A stretch of 64,000 nt of DNA from Chloranthus sessilifolius (Eukaryota; Streptophyta; Magnoliopsida; Chloranthales; Chloranthaceae): the NCBI GenBank assembly GCA_021018995.1, contig CM037598.1:69582671-69646670 (forward strand), written 5' to 3'. Under the pieces are notes generated by a model. The model saw only the letters and a list, made by a program, of their open reading frames with translations. It did no database searches and had not been told where the DNA came from. Below, piece after piece: positions 10,637 through 22,225 of the stretch; the first letter of the stretch is position 1, and every line of letters starts with the position of its first letter. Both the position numbers and the translations under genes were made by a program.

Positions 10637-11555
10637 GCAGCTCCCCAGCAATCCCCTCGAGCAGGTGAGCTTCTACCTCTCGAAGAGCAGCTTCCCAAGA
10701 CTTGAATCTATCGTGTTTTATAGCTCTAACTTCAAGAGCATCAGCAAGCTGCAGTCCATACATCAGCCTACCTGTCAAGCTACTTCCAACAGATTTAGCA
10801 CCTGTCGAGATCTACAAACCCGCACTTCAGCACCTATCAACATACAAGCTTCAGCCAAACATCTAACCTTTCGAGCAGATCAAGCCTCCAGGCCGTGATC
10901 CTGTCGATGGGCATTTAATCCTCCCATGCAACCTGTTGACAGGTGCAACCCTAAACTTGTCGACCAACCTGCATGGTACATGTCGACCATCCTAGCAAGC
11001 AGCTTCTACACCATTTGATCCTGTCAACAACATAAAGCAGCAGCCCCATGCATCCTCTCGACACCTTCATACAGCAACCATCAATCCTATTGAGCAGACA
11101 CCTTTAGCTGCCATTCACCAAACCTATCGACAACTTTACAACACACCTCCATCAACCTCCCATCAATCCTCTCGACCAACAACCCCTTGATCCTCTCGAG
11201 TGGATACTCATCAACTGCAAATCCACCAACCTGTCGACAGATTCAGTGCAGCCCTCTAATCCATCCTATTGACTGGTTCAACTCTCTATCCCTCAATTCT
11301 CTCGACTTCTCAGACTCCAATCTTGTCGAGATTTGAACCTACAGCTCCAGCATACCTCTCGAGCACTCCAAGCATTAAACCTGTCGACACCTTCAAGCTG
11401 CACCTTCACATCCTATCGAGCACTGCACCCCCCAGCTTTAGAACCTCTCAAAATCAACTCTCAACCCCACGAAACCTTACCTGAAGCTACAGTTTTCACA
11501 TTCCATTCAGCAATCTTATCGAACAGCAATCACACATGCAGCCATCCTCTCGAAA
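10637..11555. repeat. CCTNTCGANAGG-type array in LTR H
   Basis: More than twenty dispersed sites built on CCT(G/C/A)TCGA(C/G), e.g. CCTGTCGACAG, ATCCTCTCGAGTGG and CCTATCGAGC, spaced about 30-60 bp. The full form CCTGTCGACAGG is a 12-bp palindrome; most copies keep one arm plus TCGA. Decayed copies have TTGA or TCAA. It lies upstream of the LTR TATA box. Confidence 0.85.
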
Positions 11556-12111
11556 CTCGCACTTCATCTTCTCCACCTCAGTGCCAAAGCTGCAGAGTTG
11601 TAATGAAGCTGCCGAGTTGAACCTTCATCAGCCCACATTTCTGTAATTAATTTAGCTCGGGCCCCATCTACATTGAGCTTCAGACATCAAACTACCGAGG
11701 TTACTTCAACTGCAGCCATTTGATTAAACATCTTCAAAACCCCACAGAGTAGCAAACCGGGTTCCATTTTGGGCTGTTTTGACAGTAAATAGCAGTAGGG
11801 GTATTTTGGGCAGCCAAGAGGATGGTGAGTATTATGAGGGGTATTCTCAGCAGTTTGGGTATAATTAATTGATGTGTGCAGCTGCAAGTATTTTTGGTTG
11901 ACAAGGGCATTCTTGGGAACTGCAAAGCAAAAGAAAGGTCTGCACATGGGCAATAACTGATTCTAAATCTTTGGCGGGAAGCTTCAGCTGAGCACAATAA
12001 AACCAGATCCATCTCTGCTCTCTGATTGGTTGAAATGCTAAGTATATGGATTAGCATGAAATTCTCTCCTCTGATTGGCTAAAATCCAAAGCACATGGAT
12101 CACTGCACTTG

Positions 12112-12119
12112 TATAAATA
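12112..12119 (+). promoter_or_regulatory. TATA box of LTR H
   Basis: TATAAATA, about 40-90 bp downstream of two inverted CCAAT boxes (ATTGG). Expected to set the LTR transcription start about 30 bp downstream. Confidence 0.6.
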
Positions 12120-12796
12120 AAACCCCTTGCTACTGTAATTTCTCAGCAAGGAAACCAAGGAATAACCTAAAATCTCCTTGACTCATTTAAGTTTAGTTTT
12201 TCTTTATTTGTGGTGATCTTATTGTTTCAATCTGAACCATTGGATTAGATGATGTCTATAGGATGATCTGTGACCATTTAAGTGGACACCACATACCCTT
12301 AAGATCATTCTAAGCCTTTGGTTTGGCTTGAATTCTTCTACCTTGCACTTGAGCATATAGCCAAGTGAAGGAAAGCTACAAATTCACATGCCTTGATCTA
12401 TTTTGCAATGAAAACAAGGCCTTAAGCTGTCTATTTCTCCCCATTTTACAGTTTATTTCACCATCCATCTCCTTCAACCTTTTAGACTTAGTTTTATATT
12501 TCAATATTGTAAAATTAGATCTAGTGACACCCGAAAAAACTCTCCTTCTTTCCCTATTTTCTTCTTAGATTTAGGCTAGAATTGTCAGATCTGTAGCCAG
12601 ATCTAGAGGTCTACTATACACCTTCTAGGTTTAGATCACTACTCCCTATGGAACAAACTCTTACTTATTAAAACTTGCTACAAATGGACCCTGTATCTTG
12701 CAGGTCTAGGATAATTTTAGTATGTTGAATTCATCATCTTTTTACTTTGACTTTATTTTCCTTTACAATAAATCAACACTTGAAAAATCCCCAACA

Positions 12797-14000
12797 TATA
12801 CTAAGTACTTAGTCATTCATTATATGTTTATCATTTTTCAAAAATTTCAAATCTTTTATCCTTAGCTTTCCATTATCGCAATCATCCTCTACCAGAACTC
12901 AATAATTTCAATTCGGTATAGCGTGGAGTATGTGCATATCAATGAAAAGTTTATTCATCATAGATTCTTCTAAACTGTAATTTTTAGAAAATATTTTCAT
13001 CCAAACTCACTTATTGGCATACTCTAAAAAATAATCAAAATTTTTCGGGTTCTCACAATATTTGTAGATATATATGCAAATTTCATCGGACAATTAAGAA
13101 GATAGATCTCATGGATAGGATAATCAGTTATATTCATATAACTTCTTCATTTATTCATAGTATCTATTTTATATATCTCTACTGGACTCATATTCCTGTA
13201 AATCGTAAATCACAAAGGTCTTTCCTTCGGCTTGTAATGGAGTTTTGGATTTTCAGAAGGTTTTAAAGAAAAAGATAAAGAGAATTCAAAATTATTTATG
13301 AGAATTTAGCTCTTCCTTCTCTTCTTCTTCTTCTATATTTTTCAGCTTCAGTAAGTATCCTATTTTGGATAACTTCTTCCCATTTCTTTTCTTAGTGTAA
13401 ATCCTATTTCTTTTTCAGTTGGAAGCTTTTGCTTCTCTTTTTCATAGAATCGTCTTTTTACGATTTCTTCTTTTCTTTTCTTTTCCATATTTTCATACGA
13501 TTGTATTTCTTTTTGCTTGTACCCTTTTCAGTAGATCCTTTATCTGTTATGTGTATATCCTTTTCACTCCCTCTTCTCCTCTTCTTACATTCTAAACTCT
13601 CAGAAATTGTAAGGGTCAAGGATAGAAAGCTTTGGGCAGTACATATGGTTAAAGGTTTATAAAATTTTGGTACAAAGAAATTTTGTTTTAGGCTTCTAAT
13701 ATGGGTTCAAAAGATAAAAATATTATGGGATTTTAGCTTTTTTGCTCTGGTTTAACAAAAGAAGGCCTTTGGTAATTTTCACGATTTACTAATATGGGTG
13801 TCTTATTGCTTTGATACATTAATTAGACAGTTTTAAATAAATAAATCATCATATTTACAGAATATCTTAATTCTAAGTTCAACATTCTAAGATTTCAAAT
13901 AGTAGAGAAGTTCAAGAAAATTTAGTATGAATAAAAACAGTCTCTCTTTCTCAGAACAAAAGAGGAAATATGCTCTATAGCTCACTGGTTATATGATTTC
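12797..14000. other. Old AT-rich sequence into which G inserted
   Basis: No supported coding region. Joined across G to 27954 onward, the - strand reads away from a Tat/Athila-type PPT, so this is probably decayed LTR of that older element. A pyrimidine-rich stretch at 13300-13580 gives a hydrophobic pseudo-ORF that I do not regard as a gene. Confidence 0.45.
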
Positions 14001-14005
14001 GAAAC
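14001..14005. repeat. Left target-site duplication of element G (GAAAC)
   Basis: GAAAC before the 5' LTR; exact copy at 27949-27953. Confidence 0.93.
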
Positions 14006-14296
14006 TGTTGAGAACTAGAAAATACCATTTTCCACCCTTTAATCTGGGCCTTGATAGACCCTTGAGAGAACTAAGTGTTTTAAGTGCTTGTATTACAGCT
14101 AACAATAAAGACAGGCTTAACCATGAAAGCAGCCTAAAAGTGCTAAAAAGATGATAATCCATGTTGATCCAAAGGAAGAAAGAGAAGGGACAACCTCACT
14201 AGCTGTCAAAAATGCCTGAACTGAAGGGGCAAAGACCTGGTCTCAACCCAGAAAAGAAATATGGAGCAATTTGGACAGAAGAATGCATTACAGAGT

Positions 14297-14490
14297 GCTT
14301 TTCGAAAAGAAGAGAACACTTTGCGAAAAGAACTAAAAGCTCTAGGCTTAGTTTTCGAAGAGCACCTGAACTCTTCGAAAGGATGTTTGACCTGTTCGAA
14401 AAGAAGAGAACACTTTGCGAACAAAACCTGAACTTTGCGAAAAGAGCTTCAGAAGTCACAGTACCTTGCGAAAAGTTCCCTAAACTATGC
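14297..14490. repeat. TTCGAAAAG / TTGCGAAAAG array in 5' LTR G
   Basis: About ten sites: the palindrome CTTTTCGAAAAG and partial forms TTCGAAAAG, TTTGCGAAAAG and CTCTTCGAAAGG, about 15-25 bp apart. The 3' LTR copy (26385-26610) carries one extra unit (GTGAAAAGAACCTGAACTTT), so copy number changes within one element. Antiparallel ORFs spanning this block are artefacts. Confidence 0.88.
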
Positions 14491-14851
14491 GAAATGGTAT
14501 TCTGGAGATTCCTAGCTTCTGCAAGGGTAATTCAGTAATCTTTTGCACGTGCCCCAATGCATTTAAAAACCCAGGGACATTCCAGAAGATTCTAAGCACC
14601 AAGCAAAGGCATATTCCACCCCATGTGAGCGCTTGAAGATGAAATCACTTGGCGGGAACTTCTTGAAGCTCTAACAGACTTTCAAATTGCATAACAGAAT
14701 TGATGCTTCTGTCGCCTGATTGGCTGAACCAGATCGAGCAATTCTGATTGGCCAGAACAGATCTGAATCCTTTTGCTTGACTCCTATTGGATGATATGGA
14801 TCTAACCAATTCTGATTGGTTGATGCACATCTGAAATGGACTCAGGGAAAA

Positions 14852-14861
14852 CTACAAATAG
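14852..14861 (+). promoter_or_regulatory. Mutated TATA box in 5' LTR G
   Basis: CTACAAATAG here versus CTATAAATAG at the same place in the 3' LTR (26957-26966). A T-to-C change in the 5' copy probably weakens the promoter that should drive the element. Confidence 0.6.
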
Positions 14862-15843
14862 ATGAACTATTTGCCCAATTTGGGTATCCAGATTTTGAGT
14901 TTCATTTCTATTCCCCCATTTCCAAATCAGCTAGCTTGTCTGAAACCCTTGTAATAGCCTAACTTTTACATACAATTGAGAGCTGTGAGAGACCTCTGTA
15001 ATTCAAAAGAGAATTGTATTTAAGACTACAAATCTGAGAGCTGTTTAAGTTGTGCTCTGTAATTGTCAATGTGAATTTGAAAAGGTTGTTGTAAACCATA
15101 CGTTCTCAATTGGATTCATGTTAAGGGTTCCCTCTGATCTCCTTATTGCACTAGACTCCTTTAGATTTACTGTTTTTCATGCAACTTCCCTTGATTCATT
15201 AACCCTGTAGAAATTAGTGTTTGTAACCTAATCTCTCACAGCATTTGTAGTGATATTTCTTATTCTAAATTAAGGGTTTAGATTAAAGACTATTGGATGG
15301 TCAGTGACCATTGAAGTGGACAGACCATAGCCATAAGCCTAAATTTAATCCTTGAGTTAGATTTATTTCTCTTGCATCTGTGCTTGTAGCCAGATGAAGA
15401 TTGGATTATCTCTCATTTGAGCTGCAGTCATTCTCATTGTGTTTCAAGGACCAAATCAAAGGTAGATATTATTTCTCCATTTTTATAAGTTTACATCAAA
15501 ATCCCCCCAACTCAGATCTGGATCATTTAGTTTAACTTTTACTTTTATCATTTAGTTAACGTGACAAATTCAACCTCCCATCTTATGTGCTTTGTAGATA
15601 GGATAAGAGGCCAGATCTGGAGGTTTATCTTATATTTTAAACAAATTCTCTGTGGACGATCTTTTACTCACTTACATTTAAAACTTGCTACAATTGGCCC
15701 TGATCTTGCAGGCTAATTCATTTCTTTCTGTGCTAATATTTCTTTATTCTTTTTAATTTTTCAGATTCAGTATAACTTAGCATTTGCAAATCTGTTTTCA
15801 AAACACAAATAAATCATGCACACTAGAGTAAGCAACAAGTTTT

Positions 15844-15861
15844 TAGCACCGTTGCCGGGGA
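15844..15861 (+). promoter_or_regulatory. Primer-binding site of G (tRNA-Asp type)
   Basis: TAGCACCGTTGCCGGGGA, six bases after the 5' LTR. It differs from the tRNA-Asp-complementary TGGCGCCGTTGCCGGGGA, the usual Athila/Tat primer site, by two G-to-A changes. Confidence 0.88.
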
Positions 15862-16152
15862 ATTTGTTTTAAAATAGGTAGACCTAAGTTTTCATTTTTT
15901 TTTTTTTTATCTTTACATCAGTGCTAAACTATTCTATTGTTTATATCTGTGTAGTTATTCATATACATTTTGAAGAGTGGAATCTACTTTAAAAGGAATT
16001 TTGAAGGTTTGTTGTGCATAATCTGATTCCCTGTTCTGTGTTATAGGTTTGGTAGGAGGACTCTCAGCCCTGAGATTGTCCCTCTAAATTTAGAAGTAGA
16101 AAGGCTACTACGAACCAGACAAACACCACAGAATTCTGCTGAAACAGCTACT

Positions 16153-17638
16153 ATGGGTGAAGAACCTTGACTTTTGAGGGATTACTTTGCACCTGGTGCT
16201 TATAATTCTCCATTTTGCATTCAATTTCCTACTGTTGAAGGAAATTATGAGATCAAATCATCAACTATCCAAATGCTTCCTTCCTTCCATGGGTTGAGTA
16301 AGGAAGATCCATACAAACATGTGGATGTATTTTTGTCTCTTTGCACCACATTCAACATAGCTGGACTTGGTCCAGAAGCAACCAAGCTTAGGCTCTTTCC
16401 TTTTCCATTAAAGGACAAAGCTAGAGCATGGTTGTCTATGTTAGCACCAAATAGTATCACTTCTTGGAATGATTTGCAGTGTCAATTTTTAGCCAAATAC
16501 TTTCCTATGTCTAAAACAAGCCAATTGAGAAAAAGTATTATTTCCTTCTCACAAAACTCAACTAAAACTTTCCATGAAGCATGGGAAAGGTTTAAGGAAC
16601 TTTTAAGGCAATGTCCTCATCATCAAATCCCCCGATGGCAGCTTGTTCAAAGCTTCTATCAAGGAATTGATCAAAAGGGCAAGAATATGGTAGATGCTTC
16701 CTGTGGAGGTACCTATTTGCAAAAAATAGTTGAGGAGGTTTGGGACTTATTTGAAGTAATTGGTGAAAATTCAACTCAACAGGAATCTTTGTCAAGAGTT
16801 ATTGAGAATCCTGCTCGGGTGATCAATCAGCAAACCACCAAAGGAAAGATTTATGAGGTGAATGAGTTGGAAAGAAAAATGGATAATTTAACCACAAAGT
16901 TTGATAGATTGATGGACTCACTTAAAAATCCAATGGTTGCAAGAGTAGAGGAGGCATGTTTGATATGCCAGTCCCCTACTCATTCACGTGACCAATGTCC
17001 CGCTGCACCACAGTTCCCAGATCTAGTGGTGGAACAAGCTCATGCTGCCCAATCATTTGGATAGATGCAGTCAAATGAATATCCATGGACAGGGCACCCC
17101 AATTTGAGGTGGAGCCAGGGGAATTATCAATCACAAAGAAGAACCAAAGAACCAAATGCTTTTCAAAACGCCAAATTTATCAAAAATTTTTATGCCAAGC
17201 CAAATTTTCAACAGCCCATTCCATAACAACCTGTACAGCAATCTGCTCCAGTTCAAGTCCCATCCCGTCCCCTTCTTTTGAAGATCAAGTTCCAAATTCA
17301 CTAAAATTTAGGTCTTTAACTCGCGTGAACTTTCACAATGTAGCATAAAGAAGATTGAAGAAACATTGGGTCAACTTTCAAATACTTTGGCCAAAAGAGA
17401 GGAAGGAAGGTTACCCAGCCAACCTTTAAACAATCCCAAAGGACAGTTCATGGTTGAAGAGGCTTCTATTTCTCATGAAGAAGTAAAAACTGTCACAACT
17501 TTGAGAAGTGGAAGAATTATAAATAACAAAGTGGGTACTGACAAGGAAGAAGAAAAAATTGAGGAAAATGATAAAGATATGCAGCAGGAGCAACATAATG
17601 TTAGCAGTGGGGGTGCTGATGTACCTCAGGAAAATTAA
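16153..17638 (+). pseudogene. gag: gag of element G (Athila-type capsid/nucleocapsid)
   Basis: The frame opens at ATG 16153 and meets a TGA at codon 6 (16168-16170, probably from CGA). It then runs to 17064 through the Retrotrans_gag capsid fold (LPSFHGLSKEDPYKHVDVFL, AWLSMLAP, QFLAKYFP, ETFHEAWERFK-like) and a degenerate Cys-rich motif (CLICQSPTHSRDQC) where the nucleocapsid finger should be. After TAG at 17062-17064 the same frame continues (EYPWTGHPNLRWSQGNYQ) with a TAA near 17222. A frameshift before about 17350 moves the C-terminus (TLAKREEGRLPSQP, VTTLRSGRII) into the pol frame. Function when intact: assembly of virus-like particles and RNA packaging. Dead copy. Confidence 0.9.
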
Positions 17639-20600
17639 AAAAATGAAAGACAAAAAAATCCAAAAGATTCTGATAATGCTTCTAAAGCTGTAGATGAAGG
17701 ACTAGTTCCTCATTTACCATTTCCTCATGCCATGAAATCTGTATCCCCTTTTGATAAAGGGAACACAAAAATAGATGAAATGATGGAGACTTTCAAGGAA
17801 GTCAAGATAAATCTACCATTGCTTGATGCAATCAAACAAATTCCAGCATATGCAAAATTTTTGAAAGATATTTACACTCACAAAAGACAGTCTAGGATAC
17901 AGTTATCCAAGAAGGTCTTTGTTGTGGAAAGAGTTAATCAGGTGTTGTCCATTACCACACCTCCTAAACTTCAGGATCCTGAAATCCCCACAATCCCTTA
18001 CATTATTGGAGAACATACCATTGAAAAGGCTTTAGTAGATTTGGGTGCTAGTGTCAACCTGCTTCCATATTCTGTTTATGAGAAACTAGGTTTGGGAGAA
18101 TTAAAACCCACTCATGTGGTGTTACAACTAGCAGACAGATCTGAAAGAAAGCCAGTTGGGATGATTGAGGATGTATTGGTAGGAGTAGATAAGTTTTTCT
18201 ATCTTGCTGATTTTCTGGTTTTAGACATGGAACCTACAAAAAGCAAAACTTCCATCCCTGTCATTTTGGGGAGACCATTCCTGGCTACAGCAAATGCTTG
18301 TATTCAATGCAGGTCTGGTATTATGGAAGTCTCTTTTGGAAATATGAAGGTGAAATTAAATATTTATAATACAGTCACACAGCCTCAATTCAGTTCTGAG
18401 GAATGTTTTCATGCTGATCTATTGGATGAACTGGTGGAAGAGACTTTACCACAGTTTTTGCAGTGTGAAGATTTAACCACAGATTTTAAAGATGCTTGGG
18501 GGAATTCTGAGGAAGAAACATTTTGTACCTCAAAGTCTGAGGAAGTAAATGCTGTGCAAGAAACTCATAATCAATCAGTAAGGTTCTCTTCATGGAAACC
18601 TGCTATTCTTCCCCTTCCACAAACAGCTAAGGTACCTTTGCTACCTTCTTTTCTCAGCCCACCGGATGTAGAGCTAAAGCAGTTGCCAAAAAATTTGAAA
18701 TATGTGTTTTTAGGAGACCATAAATCATTGCCTGTGATTATTTCTTCCTCCCTCACAAAAGAGCAGGAGGAAGAGCTGTTGATTGTATTGAAACAGCATA
18801 AAAGGGCAATTGGCTGGACTATTGCTGATTTGGGAGGAATCAGTCCAGCTGTTTGCATGCATAAAATCCATTTGGAAGAAGATGTAAAGCCTTCTAGGGA
18901 AATGCAAAGGAGGTTGAATCCTCATATGCAAGAAGTGGTCATGAAAGAGGTTGTTAAGTTGTTGGATGCAGGGGTCATTTACCCCATTTCAAATTCAGCT
19001 TAGGTGGCACCTACACAGGTGGTACCTAAGAAATCTGGGATCACTGTTGTAACCTCAGATTCTGGTGAGCTTATGTCAACCAGACAAACAACTGGTTGGA
19101 GGGTCTGTATTGACTATAGAAAATTAAATTCAATGACCAAAAAAGACCATTTCCCTCTCCCATTCATTGATCAAATCTTAGATAAGCTAGCAGGAAAAGC
19201 CTATTACTGTTTTCTTGATGGTTACTCTGGTTACAACTAGATTCCTGTGTATCCACAAGATCAGGAAAAGACCACATTTACTTGCCCTTTTGGCATTTTT
19301 GCCTATAGGATAATGCCTTTTGGTCTTTGTAATGCTCCTGCTACCTTTCAAAGATGCATGTACTCCATTTTCTCTGATATGATTGACCAATTTATGGAGA
19401 TTTTTATGGATGATTTTTCAATCTATGGAGACAGTTTTGCCCAGTGTTTACATCATCTCAAATTGGTGTTACAGAGATGTGAAGAAACCAATCTAGTTTT
19501 GAGCTGGGAGAAGAGCCATTTCATGGTCACCCAAGGCATTGTCCTTGGCCATGTTGTCTCCCACAAAGGCATTGAGGTGGACAGAGCAAAAATCGATTTA
19601 ATTGCACATTTACCACCTCCCAAAAGCTAAAGATCAAGTTTTACGGGACATCGATTCTACAGAAGGTTCATTAAGGACTTCAGTAAAATAACCAACCCTC
19701 TTTGTCATTTATTGTACCAAGATGTCCCTTTTGTTTTCAACAATGAATGCATGAAGGCATTTGAATTCTTAAAAAACTGCTTGATTTTAGCTCCAATATT
19801 ACAGTCTCCAGATTATTCACTGCCTTTTGAACTGATGTGTGATGCATCAGATTATGCTTTGGGAGCTATTCTTGGACAGAGAAAGGATAAGCTGCCTCAT
19901 GTCATAGCTTATGCCAGTAGATCAATGATTGATGCACAGCTCAATTACACAACAACTGAGAAGGAGATGCTGGCAATTGTTTTTGCTTTAGAGAAATTCG
20001 GGTCATATGTTTTGGGTTCACAAATAGTGGTGTTCACTGACCACTCAGCCCTGAAATACCTTTTGTCTAAGAAGGACACCAAACCAAGACTAATCAGGTG
20101 GATCCTCCTATTGCAGGAGTTTGATTTACAGATCAAAGATAAAAAGGGTGTGGAGAATGTGGTGGCTAATCACCTGTCTAGAATTTTAACTGTTGAGATT
20201 GATAGGCTGCCTATCAATGAATCTTTCCCTGATGAGCAACTTTTTGCTATCAGTATACACACCCCTTGGTTTGCAAACATAGTCAACTTTTTGGCTACTG
20301 GAAGAATTCCTCAACATTAGAATAAAATGGATAAAAATCTTTTCTTCTCAAAGGTTAAACATTTTATTTGGGAAGATCCTTATCTGTTTAAGATATGTGC
20401 AGACTAAATAATAAGAAGATGTGTCCCTGAAGAAGACTTTCATAGCATACTTTCTATGTGTCATGAACAGGCCTGTGGAGGTCATTTTAGTAGAAACAAA
20501 AATGCTGCAAAGGTTTTGCAGTGTGGATTTTATTGGCCTACACTTTTCAAAGATGCTCTGCTGACCGAAGTCTTGCCGTAATCGCGTAAATTGGGCAGCA

Positions 20601-21553
20601 TTTCCAAGAGAAACTCAATGCCTTTACAGCCCATTTTGGTAGTTGAATTGTTTGATATTTGGGGGATAGACTTCATGGGTCCCTTCCCTCCTTCCAATGG
20701 GTGTAATTTCACCTTAGTAGCTGTGGATTATGTATCCAAATGGGTTAAAGCCACAGCCACTAAAACCAATGATCACAGGGTGGTTCTAAAAATTTTAAAG
20801 GATAACATTTTTTCTAGGTTTGGTTTTCCCAGAGCTATTATCAGTGATGGGGGAAGCCATTTTTGTAATAAACATTTTGAAGCTTTATTAAAAAAATACT
20901 ATGTGACTCATAGAGTAGCTACTCCATATCATCCACAAACCAGTGGACAAGTGGAGATTTCTAATAGAGAAATCAAACATATACTGGAAAAGACTATGAA
21001 GAAGAACAGAAAGGACTGGTCCTTTAAGCTGAATGATGCATTGTGGGCATATAGAACAGCTTACAAAACCCCAATTGGTATGTCCCCATTCAGATTGGTC
21101 TATGGCAAAGCATGCCATTTACCAGTGGAGTTAGAATATAAAGCCTTTTGGGCTATTAAAACATTGAACATGGATCTGACTACTGCTGGTAATCACAGGA
21201 AACTGCAACTTGCTGTGTTGGAGGAGCTGAGAATGGATGCATACACCAATTCAAGATCTTACAAAGAGAAAGTCAAAACCTTCCATGATAAAAGTTTCTT
21301 GAGAAAAGAGTTCATAGCTGGCTCTAAGGTATGGCTATTTAACTCAAAACTTAAGTTTTTTCCTGGAAAGCTGAGATCCAAATGGGAAGGGCCATATACT
21401 GTCATTCATGTAGCTCCTTCTGGGGCTGTTGAAATTTTGGACCCAAGTGATGGAAGAATCTTGAAAGTAAATGGTCAGAGGCTCAAACAATGCATTGAAA
21501 ATATCCAGGAGCCTGTGCTGACCATCTATCATCAAGAACCTCCCCAAATCTGA
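17639..21553 (+). pseudogene. pol: pol of element G: protease, reverse transcriptase, RNase H, integrase
   Basis: One frame through the whole pol, broken only by stops. Protease (about 17990-18350): active-site DLGAS with following LLPYSVYEKLGLG and ILGRPFLATA. RT (about 18780-19625): CIDYRKLN, MPFGLCNAPATFQR and catalytic FMDDFSIYG. RNase H (about 19840-20190): [13 protein letters not shown] and [10 protein letters not shown] give the acidic catalytic residues. Integrase (about 20400-21553): core D, D and E in [18 protein letters not shown] and [12 protein letters not shown], then an Athila-type C-terminus; no chromodomain seen. Stops: TAG 19001-19003 and 19238-19240, TAA 19628-19630, TAG 20318-20320, TAA near 20405 and TAA near 20580. 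The CxxC half of the integrase zinc finger is scrambled before the 20591 segment. Most stops fit Trp or Gln codons hit by C-to-T or G-to-A changes. Confidence 0.93.
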
Positions 21554-21633
21554 TGGTATACAACTGTACAATATGTTTTTGTTCTGTAGTTTTTGCATAG
21601 TTTTCTTTTTCTCTGTTTTTAGTCATGTTTGTT

Positions 21634-21905
21634 CTCTTTTCGAGAAGTTTAAATATGTGAAAAATTAATTCGCAAAGTAAAAATTGTCTTTTCGCAAAGT
21701 TCAATCTGCTTTTCGAAAAGGATCTGGATTTGTAACGAACTGCTCGAAAGCAATGATTTGCTTTTCGAATAGTTATTTCTGAAGCTATTTGCTTTTCGAA
21801 AAGTTGTTTCTGAAGCTATTTGCTTTTAATAATGCGATGCCATTCTCTTGTAAACAGATTTTTGAACTTTTCGAAAACTTAAAAATTACTTTGCGAAAAT
21901 AACTT
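21634..21905. repeat. Internal CTTTTCGAAAAG array between integrase and ORF3 of G
   Basis: About ten sites of the same motif as in the G LTRs: CTCTTTTCGAGAAG, TCTTTTCGCAAAG, GCTTTTCGAAAAG (several), CTTTTCGAATAG, ACTTTTCGAAAAC and CTTTGCGAAAAT. It occupies the non-coding gap right after the integrase stop. Parallel arrays lie before ORF3 in elements E (35832-35887) and A (56505-56706). Confidence 0.9.
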
Positions 21906-21911
21906 TGAGCA

Positions 21912-21919
21912 TATTTAAA
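21912..21919 (+). promoter_or_regulatory. TATA-like box upstream of ORF3 of G
   Basis: TATTTAAA directly after the internal array and about 310 bp before the ORF3 ATG (22226). The array-then-TATA order repeats that of the LTR, so this may be a separate ORF3 promoter. Inference only. Confidence 0.4.
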
Positions 21920-22225
21920 CCCTTTCGAAGTAAGGGTTTCATATTCAAAAGCTTTCTGAGAACATCCTGTTTCACAGAAACCCTATTTCTTTCTTTCCTT
22001 GCGTGATTTTAGAATTCAGCCACACTTTTCTTCACATCCGTTCGATCATTTAAGCTTGAAGAGAGGGATTTTAGCTTCTGGTTCTGGTGGATTTCAGCGA
22101 GCAAGCAACACGTTCAACCAAAACCCTAGATTTCGGTATTTTTCTGTGCATTTCCTCTGTTTATCATTTGCAAAGTTTGATTTGGTGTCAGCATTTGTGG
22201 TGGGAGTTTTTATACAAAGCTTTAG

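Larger units (their letters stand above)
10110..12796 (+). mobile_element. Athila-like 3' LTR H (2687 bp)
   Basis: Runs from TGTTGAGCACTG just after the PPT to ...CCCCAACA, giving the TGTTG...CAACA ends of the G LTR family. It contains a long array of CCTNTCGA-type motifs (10637-11555), CCAAT boxes in reverse orientation (CTGATTGG near 12019 and 12070) and a TATAAATA box at 12112-12119. The downstream part resembles LTR G in layout (ACTTGCTACAA near 12670). Overlapping frames of 71-95 codons over the array are by-products of the repeats. The 5' partner LTR is missing. Confidence 0.82.
14006..15837 (+). mobile_element. 5' LTR of element G (1832 bp)
   Basis: TGTTGAGAAC...AGCAACA, with the TGTTG/CAACA terminal inverted repeat. 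It contains the CTTTTCGAAAAG array (14297-14490), four inverted CCAAT boxes (ATTGG) at about 14718-14822, and a TATA-like site mutated to CTACAAATAG (14852-14861). Confidence 0.95.

Noticed and set aside
10629-11620. ORFs of 71-95 codons
   Set aside because: They fall in the CCTNTCGA array of LTR H, have biased repetitive composition, and no relatives I recognise.
13429-13662. Hydrophobic 77-codon ORF resembling a membrane protein
   Set aside because: Poly-pyrimidine DNA encodes Phe/Leu/Ser runs by chance; no start context or homologue.
14199-14538. Antiparallel ORFs in LTR G (also 26368-26643)
   Set aside because: Product of the TTCGAAAAG array; present in both LTRs, and the extra array unit in the 3' LTR changes the predicted peptide.
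15844-15861. A tRNA gene
   Set aside because: Only the part complementary to a tRNA 3' end is present; it is the primer-binding site. No cloverleaf-like sequence was recognised elsewhere.
16153-21553. Endogenous pararetrovirus origin of the RT region
   Set aside because: LTRs, PBS, PPT, integrase and target duplications identify a Ty3/gypsy retrotransposon; no movement protein is seen.
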